Shown: positions 1 through 4,742 of the stretch, in pieces
Layout: the number at the start of each line of letters is the position of its first letter
Position numbering within the stretch: the stretch's first letter is position 1
NCBI GenBank assembly: GCA_021778875.1
Contig: JAJYBT010000096.1
Coordinates: forward strand, 1 to 7,584
DNA from: Acidobacteriota bacterium
GTDB taxonomy: Bacteria > Acidobacteriota > Terriglobia > Terriglobales > Acidobacteriaceae
DNA length: 7,584 bases
Direction of reading: 5' to 3'
The notes under the pieces: model-generated
Database searches by the model: none
Seen by the model: the letters and a program-made list of their open reading frames with translations, nothing else
What the model was told of the DNA's origin: nothing
Program-made: the position numbers and the translations under genes

Positions 1-456
1 CTTCCCGGCATTCACGCCGCGAATGTTGAGCAGCGTGATTATCGCAAGCCAGATCACGGCGAACGCAACGTAGTAGCGCGGGCTGGCCTGCAGAGCCAGT
101 CCCCGCCGGCCAAACGCAAACAGCGTTGACGCCGCGCCAAAGTAGAGCACCCCGGCAAAGTAGGGCAGGTTGCTTGTCCAGTAGGTCCACGCAGCGATGA
201 ACGCCGAAGAGTCGCCGAACGCCTCGCGCGTCCAAACGTAGATGCCGCCTTCATCCGGATGGCGCGAAGACAGTTCCATCACGCATGCGGCCAGTGGAAT
301 GAAGAAGCAGACCAGCGCCGCAACCCAGATCACCAGGATGCTCGGTCCGGCCGCTGCCGCCGTCGCGGCCCAGCGAACGCTCAATCCGCTCACCACGTAG
401 AAAAGCACGAGGTCGCCGAAACGGATACCTCGCTTAAGTTCGTGAGTGGGGGGCAT
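1..456 (-). CDS. APC-superfamily amino acid/polyamine permease, N-terminal part (cut by window edge)
   Basis: The minus strand is open from an ATG at 456-454 to the left edge, giving 152 codons without a stop; the rest lies outside the window. The protein begins MPPTHELKRGIRFGDLVLFY, and hydrophobic stretches fit membrane helices at about residues 14-34, 39-60, 84-110 and 128-146. Between helices 2 and 3 it has ELSSRHPDEGGIYVWTREAFG (split here as ELSSRHPDEGG, then IYVWTREAFG), the charged and glycine-rich loop typical of APC transporters (E..SR.P..GG.Y.W...AFG). Such proteins usually have about 12 helices and 450-550 residues and move amino acids or related amines across the inner membrane; the substrate cannot be read from this fragment. 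The start is well bounded, because an in-frame TAG (457-459) directly precedes the ATG. No Shine-Dalgarno is evident. The gene starts 39 bp after the oxidoreductase stop on the same strand, suggesting one transcript. Confidence 0.85.
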   Translation of the reverse strand, partial: MPPTHELKRGIRFGDLVLFYVVSGLSVRWAATAAAAGPSILVIWVAALVCFFIPLAACVMELSSRHPDEGGIYVWTREAFGDSSAFIAAWTYWTSNLPYFAGVLYFGAASTLFAFGRRGLALQASPRYYVAFAVIWLAIITLLNIRGVNAGK

Positions 457-720
457 CTACGGCGGAGAATACCAGAGTCGCCTGCGCTGGAAAAGTCAAA
501 TCTTGCCCAGATCCTTCAGCACCGCCATCGCCGCATTGCGCCCGTTGATGCCGATCACGCTGCCTCCCGGATGCGTGCTCGCGCCGCACAGATAAATCCC
601 TCGCATCGGCGTGCGCGCCGCCAGCCGGTCGGCCCACATATACGGCGGAAGACACTCGCCCTGAAAAATATGCCCGCCCGTCAGCCCCACCTTCTGCTCA
701 ATGTCCGGCGGCCCCAGAAC

Positions 721-723
721 CTA
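721..723 (-). other. In-frame amber (TAG) codon inside the oxidoreductase gene
   Basis: The plus strand reads CTA at 721-723, which is TAG on the coding strand at codon 464. The codons on both sides stay in the same frame and are conserved: IDA before the stop and VLGPPDIE after it. In related proteins, as I remember them, a charged or polar residue (E, Q or R) occupies this place before a V-L-x-P-x-D block. One base change would give the stop from CAG or GAG. There is no shift of frame. Confidence 0.9.
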
Positions 724-747
724 CGCGTCAATCACCGCGCTGCCGAT

Positions 748-771
748 GCCATCGTTGATGCCGTCGTTGAT
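748..771. repeat. Two 12-bp tandem repeats encoding I-N-D-G twice
   Basis: Two adjacent 12-base units, 748-759 and 760-771, differ at one base. On the minus strand they encode the repeated peptide N-D-G-I-N-D-G-I in the oxidoreductase, about eight codons before the amber stop. The unit keeps the frame, so it would add four residues rather than break the protein. Confidence 0.7.
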
Positions 772-2148
772 GTTAGTGCAGAACCGCGCCAGCGACGCGA
801 AGGCCAGCCTGCGCACTTCGTCGCGCCGCTCGTCCCAGTTCCCGCGCGCAAAAGTATGTGGCACATACTGCGCAAACACGCTCATCGTATGCGTGCCCGC
901 CGGAGCAACGGACGGGTCATGCACGCTCTGAAAGTAAAGCTCGCACCACAGATGCTCCGGCAGTTCGCCATTGCGCGCGGCAGCAAAACCCGCCTTCCAT
1001 TCCGCTTTTGTCAGCGGCGCGTTGATCTGCCCATAGTGGTGCGGTTCGTTAGTTCCCGGGCGCGAAGTAAAGTTCGGCAGCTCGCGCAGGTGTACGTTGA
1101 GCTTCACCGTGCAGCCTTCCATGGGAACCTGCTCCACCCTCGCGCGCCATGCGGCGTCGGCAGCCCCGCCCAGCATGGTAAGCGTCCGGCGTGGGTCCGC
1201 GTTGGAAATGATCGTGCGCGCATGGATGCGCTCGCCGCCTTCCAGCAGCACGCCTTCGCCGGGCACTATCTGCGCCACCGGCACGCCCGACACAACCGTC
1301 GCTCCAGCCTCGCGCGCCGCATCGCAGAAATAGAAAGAAACCATCCCCATGCCGCCTTGCACATAGCCCCACATGCCCGGCATTCCCCCCAGCCTGCCTG
1401 AGGCGTGATGAAAGCGAATCGACGCCGTGCCAGGGTCAAACGGGCTCGCGTTCGTGCCAATCACGCCCTGCCCAAGATACGCAATCTGCAGCCGCTCATC
1501 CTTGATGTAGTGCTCCACAAACTCAGCCATCGACCAGTCAAAGAGCACAGCACGCGCTTCCGCGTCGTTGCCCAGCCGCTCCTCGATCTCTTCGCGCGCC
1601 GGAGCTTCGCCAATCCACAGGTCGCCGTCTCCCGCCGGGCGCAGTGCGTCGCGCAGACGGCGAATCACCTCGCCCATCCGCTTCCAGCCCGCCTCGTCGC
1701 CGGGAGCCAGCGCGCGCACCTCGGCGGCGCAGCGCTCGTCATCGTCCCAAAGCTGAATGCTTGAGCCATCGAGGAAGGGAACAAACAGACCGTTGACCGC
1801 GGGGGTCCATGTGTAGCCCCGCCGTTCCAGTTCCAGTTCCTCGATCACCAGCGGATGCAGAAGCCCCGCGAGATAGGCGCACGGCGACATCCGCACGCCG
1901 GGGAATGGTTCCTCGATCGTGCATGCGCCACCCACGCGCTCGCGGCTTTCGATCACCAGCACGCGCTGGCCCGCCTTCGCCAGGTACGCAGCGCACGCCA
2001 GTCCATTGTGGCCCGCGCCAACAATCACGGCATCCCATGTTGTGGACGCAAGCTCGCGAATCGGAAGCGGCAGCCCCACCTGGCCCATTACGGCCGCTGT
2101 GGATGATTGCATATGCGTTCTAAGCTAACATCCCGCTTCCCCCGGCGC

Positions 2149-2179
2149 GGCGCTGCGCATGGCTACGCGCGTCAGCGCC
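2149..2179. repeat. GC-rich inverted repeat in the divergent intergenic region
   Basis: GGCGCTG at 2149-2155 is complementary to CAGCGCC at 2173-2179. With one bulged base (2172), three further pairs form between 2156-2158 and 2169-2171, giving about ten pairs around a ten-base loop. There is no T-tract, so it does not look like an intrinsic terminator. It lies in what would be the 5' leader of the oxidoreductase transcript, or in the upstream region of the stress gene. It could be an operator or an RNA structure, or a by-product of high GC. Confidence 0.4.
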
Positions 2180-2281
2180 TCAGAGTTGCATCGCTGTGTT
2201 GCAGGTCACGTATCGAACTTCGGACCGGCTTGTTAAACTGGATGGCGGAAATTGACACGCGCGCCACAGACGTGGTCCTGC

Positions 2282-2287
2282 GAGGAG
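2282..2287 (+). promoter_or_regulatory. Ribosome binding site of the universal stress protein gene
   Basis: GAGGAG lies six bases before ATG 2294-2296. It decides the start: the longer reading frame from TTG at 2252 would place this site inside the coding region and add 14 residues that do not belong to the UspA fold. Confidence 0.8.
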
Positions 2288-2293
2288 ACCCAA

Positions 2294-2803
2294 ATGTCCG
2301 AAGCTACTTTGACCTCACCCCATAACAAAATCCTGGTTCCCATCGACTTCAGCCCGTCATCCCATGCCGCGCTCGATGCTGCTGCCGAACTTGCGCAGCG
2401 CTTTGGAGCAGAGATATTTCTGCTGCACGTCATCCCTGCATTCCCAAATGTTTCCATCCCCGATTCCATCACCGAGGCCGCGATCATTGAGAAGGCAAGG
2501 AAAGAAGCTGATTCTCGCTTCGCCGTTTCCGAGGCCGCTCTCGGCGCAAAGGGAATCAAAGTAACCTCCAGCGTCGAAGTGGGCAACGACGTGGCCGGCT
2601 CGATTCTTGAGGCGATTGACCGCGAGAATGCCGACCTTCTTGTCATCACCACCCACGGCCTCTCCGGCTGGTATCCGCAGGTCTTCGGCTCGATTACTGA
2701 GAAGATCGTCCGCCTCGCGCAGTGCCCGCTGCTGCTGCTGCGCACGCCCAAGCCGGAGAGCAGTGCCAAGGTTCCCTTCGGCCGCTCCATGGAGTGGTGG
2801 TAG
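2294..2803 (+). CDS. Universal stress protein, UspA family, single domain
   Basis: This 169-residue cytoplasmic protein has one Usp domain spanning nearly its full length. It opens with KILVPIDFSPSSHAALDAA (strand 1 with conserved D18, then helix 1) and continues with a strand ending LLHVIP. Near the C-terminus is T-T-H-G (119-122), nine residues, then G132-S133, followed by ITEKIVRLAQCPLLLLR. That corresponds to the nucleotide-binding signature G-x2-G-x9-G-(S/T) with the first glycine replaced by threonine. Such variants occur in the family, so ATP binding remains plausible but is unproven. Usp proteins usually form dimers and accumulate under starvation or other stress; the specific role here is unknown. 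The ATG at 2294 was chosen over a TTG 42 bases upstream because of a well-spaced GAGGAG. The tail after residue 151 (KPESSAKVPFGRSMEWW) is an extension beyond the fold. The gene stands alone, divergent from the oxidoreductase and convergent with the vWA gene. Confidence 0.95.
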   Translation: MSEATLTSPHNKILVPIDFSPSSHAALDAAAELAQRFGAEIFLLHVIPAFPNVSIPDSITEAAIIEKARKEADSRFAVSEAALGAKGIKVTSSVEVGNDVAGSILEAIDRENADLLVITTHGLSGWYPQVFGSITEKIVRLAQCPLLLLRTPKPESSAKVPFGRSMEWW

Positions 2804-2833
2804 ATCCGGCCGGTTCACACGCGCATCAAAACC

Positions 2834-2864
2834 AAAAGCCCAACGGTCGTCCCGCTGGGCTTTT
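2834..2864. terminator. Bidirectional intrinsic terminator between convergent genes
   Basis: AAAAGCCCA (2834-2842) pairs perfectly with TGGGCTTTT (2856-2864). Inside the loop, CGG (2844-2846) can also pair with CCG (2852-2854) after one mismatch. A T-tract follows the GC stem on the plus strand, and the A-tract gives the same on the minus strand. It lies 30 bp after the stress gene stop and 28 bp after the end of the vWA gene, so it can stop transcription from both sides. Confidence 0.88.
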
Positions 2865-2892
2865 CACTTCCATCGCGCGTAATCTTCTGCGG

Positions 2893-4653
2893 TCAGGGCT
2901 TCACGTCCAGTTGGAACTCCGTACTCCCCGTGTGCCCGGTGCTCGGGTCCACAAGTCCGGCGCGCAGGTAGACCACCCCGGCCGGCACATCCAGCGATTG
3001 CTTCATCGGCAGCCCGTTCTTCATCAGCGCGGCGTACTGCGCGTCCGTCAGGTTCAGTGGCAGAATGGCGTAGATGTTGTTCAGTATCTTGCCGTCTGCG
3101 TCATACGCGTAGATCGTCGCATCCACCTCGCCGCGCTCCATGCCGTTTCCCGCCGGCGTGAACTGGATGCTGTTCACATCCACATTCCAGTGAAAGTCGT
3201 ACCGCACCACCGGCCCCTTGAGATTCTCTGCGTTGTTACCCAGCAAGCCTCTCGGATTCGCGGGTTCGGGCTGCTGCATCGCCGGTCGCACCTGTACGCG
3301 GAAGGGAATCTGCGTCGCGTCCGGAGCGCCCCGCTGCATCGCGGCGTGCAGCGGGTTCGTATACATCAAAGCCGTGCGCTGGGCCGTGCCTGCCGGGTTG
3401 TCGGCATAATACCCGCGGCGGTATTCCAGCTTCACGCCCGGGTCGCTCACCTTCACCTCCACCTGCCGCAGGTTGCCGTCATACGTCTTGTCCTTCGGAG
3501 AGTAGGCAATCGTGTAATAGTTCTCGCCGATCGCTTCCACCTTGGACACCGCTTGTGACAAGCCGTTGGTGTTGTAGAGAGCCCGTCCGCCTGTCGCATT
3601 GGCCAGGTTCGACATCGTCATGTGCTCGCCCGCCAGGTTCATCTGCGTGTCCATCATCTGGTTGGCAAACGCAGTCCCGCGCATCCCGCCCGCATCGTCC
3701 GCGCCAAAGCCCGAGGCCACCACCATGCCCTGCGCGTCCACGGGATAAACAGAAATGCGCCCGGTCGTCATCTCGTTGGCCAGGTCCTTCAGCGCCTGGT
3801 CAAAGTCGCTGCGCCCCGTTACCGTCGTCACCAGCGAAAAGTCAGGATTGATCACCCAGGGCACCGTCCCCGCAAACCAGATAAGACTCTTGCGCCCCGG
3901 TATATCGGCCAGATACGCCGTCAGCGCATTCAGCGCATCCAGCGTGTAATTCACGCGCATCTCCATGCCCAGGCTGGTCGACTCGTTGGCAAAACGGTTC
4001 AGGCTGGCGCGCACGCTGCCCACGTTGCGGGAAAAAGCCATCTGCGCCGCCGCATGGCCCATCGGATCGGGAGCCGCCGCCATCAGTCCGCCCCGCGTGA
4101 GCGTTGGAACCTCCGGGTAAGCCTTGCCATCCAGCGCCGCGCGCAGCACCGCCGGGTCGCTCGTGAATCCCTGGATCAGTTGCAGGCTGTCACCCAGCGT
4201 GAAAATAGCCATCTGGCTTCCCGCCTGAAGGTGCTTCAGGTAATCGATAACCTGCGCGCGCACATAGGACTGCTGGTCCGGATTCGTATTCAGCGCATCC
4301 AGCAGCAGCACCAGCAGCGGGCCAGTCGAGGGAGCCCGGGTCACATTGGTGTAAACATCGGCTGGCAGTTCCGGTTGCTGGGGTGCAGTCTTGGCCGTTG
4401 CCTCGCCCGAGCCATGCTCCTCAAAATACGCAATGCCCTGGGGAACGCCATTCTCAAAGACCTGAAACTGCCCCTCTTTCAGAGCCTTTACTGGATGCCC
4501 GTGTTTGTCATTCACCACCACATCGATGATGACGTTGCTCACATTCTGCTTCAGAGTGATCGTGCCCTGATTTACGCCCTGACTCGTGCCAGACTGCGCC
4601 ATCGCCCACGGCGCCATCATCAGCAGCGAAATTGCAACAGCGCTTGCTCGCAT
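2893..4653 (-). CDS. Secreted VWFA-related (TIGR03436-type) domain protein
   Basis: The protein has 586 residues. A signal peptide covers residues 1-19 (one Arg, hydrophobic core, A-M-A then Q), so it should be exported. Residues 30-78 form the family's entry segment (VIIDVVVNDKHGHPV, then FQVFENGVPQ). The vWA core covers about 112-310: LLVLLLDALNT carries the metal-site region in its family form D-x-L-N-T (D119) rather than D-x-S-x-S, followed by IPGRKSLIWFAG and ISVYPVDAQG. Residues 345-416 hold NLANATGGRALYNTNGL and a strand-rich end, LEYRRGYY. Residues 450-586 form an additional C-terminal domain ending in FQLDVKP. vWA domains generally mediate metal-dependent protein binding; this family has no established function to my knowledge. 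The start is supported by the signal peptide and by GAGGAG nine bases upstream. It follows the larger vWA gene by 89 bp in the same orientation, so an operon is likely. Confidence 0.92.
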   Translation of the reverse strand: MRASAVAISLLMMAPWAMAQSGTSQGVNQGTITLKQNVSNVIIDVVVNDKHGHPVKALKEGQFQVFENGVPQGIAYFEEHGSGEATAKTAPQQPELPADVYTNVTRAPSTGPLLVLLLDALNTNPDQQSYVRAQVIDYLKHLQAGSQMAIFTLGDSLQLIQGFTSDPAVLRAALDGKAYPEVPTLTRGGLMAAAPDPMGHAAAQMAFSRNVGSVRASLNRFANESTSLGMEMRVNYTLDALNALTAYLADIPGRKSLIWFAGTVPWVINPDFSLVTTVTGRSDFDQALKDLANEMTTGRISVYPVDAQGMVVASGFGADDAGGMRGTAFANQMMDTQMNLAGEHMTMSNLANATGGRALYNTNGLSQAVSKVEAIGENYYTIAYSPKDKTYDGNLRQVEVKVSDPGVKLEYRRGYYADNPAGTAQRTALMYTNPLHAAMQRGAPDATQIPFRVQVRPAMQQPEPANPRGLLGNNAENLKGPVVRYDFHWNVDVNSIQFTPAGNGMERGEVDATIYAYDADGKILNNIYAILPLNLTDAQYAALMKNGLPMKQSLDVPAGVVYLRAGLVDPSTGHTGSTEFQLDVKP

Positions 4654-4742
4654 AACCCGATTCTCCTCGCCGCAGGCCGGTCATGCAAGGCCTCGCCACT
4701 GCGCGCCTCAACCGTGCGCCGTACGCCGAGGTCGCGTCTCAA
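4654..4742. other. Short spacer between the two vWA genes
   Basis: The 89-bp gap separates the stop of the larger vWA gene from the start of the smaller one. I see no hairpin with a T-tract and no clear promoter in it, only the ribosome binding site at its downstream end. This favours a shared transcript. Confidence 0.5.
4663..4668 (-). promoter_or_regulatory. Ribosome binding site of the smaller vWA gene
   Basis: GAGGAG on the minus strand lies nine bases before the ATG at 4653-4651. It supports that start, which also begins a good signal peptide. Confidence 0.75.

Larger units (their letters stand above)
496..2112 (-). pseudogene. PYROXD2/phytoene-desaturase-like FAD-dependent oxidoreductase, interrupted by an in-frame amber codon
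   Basis: The gene reads from ATG 2112-2110 for 463 codons to TAG at 723-721, then stays open in the same frame for 74 more codons to TGA at 498-496. Read through, it would be 538 residues, close to the length expected for the family. Seen directly: a dinucleotide-binding fold opening with DAVIVGAGHNG (G32, G34, G37) and the acidic residue ending strand 2 (E55), followed by RVGGACTIEEPFPG. Near residue 253 is GGMGMVSFYF. After the stop come VLGPPDIE, GLTGGHIFQGE and the C-terminal FAD motif GIYLCGASTHPGG with GRNAA. This order matches COG1233/PYROXD2-type flavin oxidoreductases; the substrate is unknown. A product ending at the amber would lack the C-terminal flavin-contacting block and is probably non-functional. 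No strong Shine-Dalgarno precedes the ATG, and a second ATG lies at codon 9. A recent nonsense mutation, a base-call error or readthrough could each explain the stop. Confidence 0.85.
2113..2293. other. Divergent intergenic region between the oxidoreductase and the universal stress gene
   Basis: This 181-bp stretch separates genes transcribed away from each other, so it should hold promoters for both. I could not find a convincing sigma-70 promoter pair on either strand. A perfect TTGACA at 2252-2257 has no acceptable -10 box at a normal distance before the start codon. TAAACT at 2234-2239 resembles a -10 box but has no partner at -35. The direct repeat GTTGCA occurs at 2185-2190 and 2198-2203. 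A GC-rich hairpin is listed separately. Confidence 0.5.

Noticed and set aside
496..690. A separate small protein starting at GTG 690
   Set aside because: It is the in-frame C-terminal part of the interrupted oxidoreductase and starts in the middle of a conserved motif, with no independent ribosome binding site.
748..771. Possible CRISPR-like or microsatellite array
   Set aside because: There are only two 12-bp units, within coding sequence and in frame, with no spacer pattern.
259..1401. A 380-codon open frame on the plus strand opposite the permease and oxidoreductase
   Set aside because: Its translation is rich in Arg, His and Ala with no recognisable motif, and it lies antisense to two clearly recognised genes. 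Long antisense frames are expected in GC-rich DNA.
2214..2222. Short palindrome CGAACTTCG as a possible operator
   Set aside because: Only four paired bases on each side; such short palindromes occur by chance and no second copy is present.
2252..2257. Perfect TTGACA resembling a -35 promoter box
   Set aside because: No acceptable -10 box follows at 16-18 bp; the matching position overlaps GTCCTG just before the ribosome binding site.
2252..2293. A longer N-terminus for the stress protein starting at TTG 2252
   Set aside because: The extra 14 residues precede the fold, and a well-spaced GAGGAG points to ATG 2294.
2233..2790. A 185-codon open frame opposite the universal stress gene
   Set aside because: The plus-strand frame encodes a complete Usp domain with a good ribosome binding site; the opposite frame has no recognisable feature.
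2722..3558. A plus-strand open frame of 278 codons that runs from within the stress gene across the terminator
   Set aside because: It starts out of frame inside the stress gene, crosses a strong terminator and lies antisense to the vWA gene; no motif supports it.
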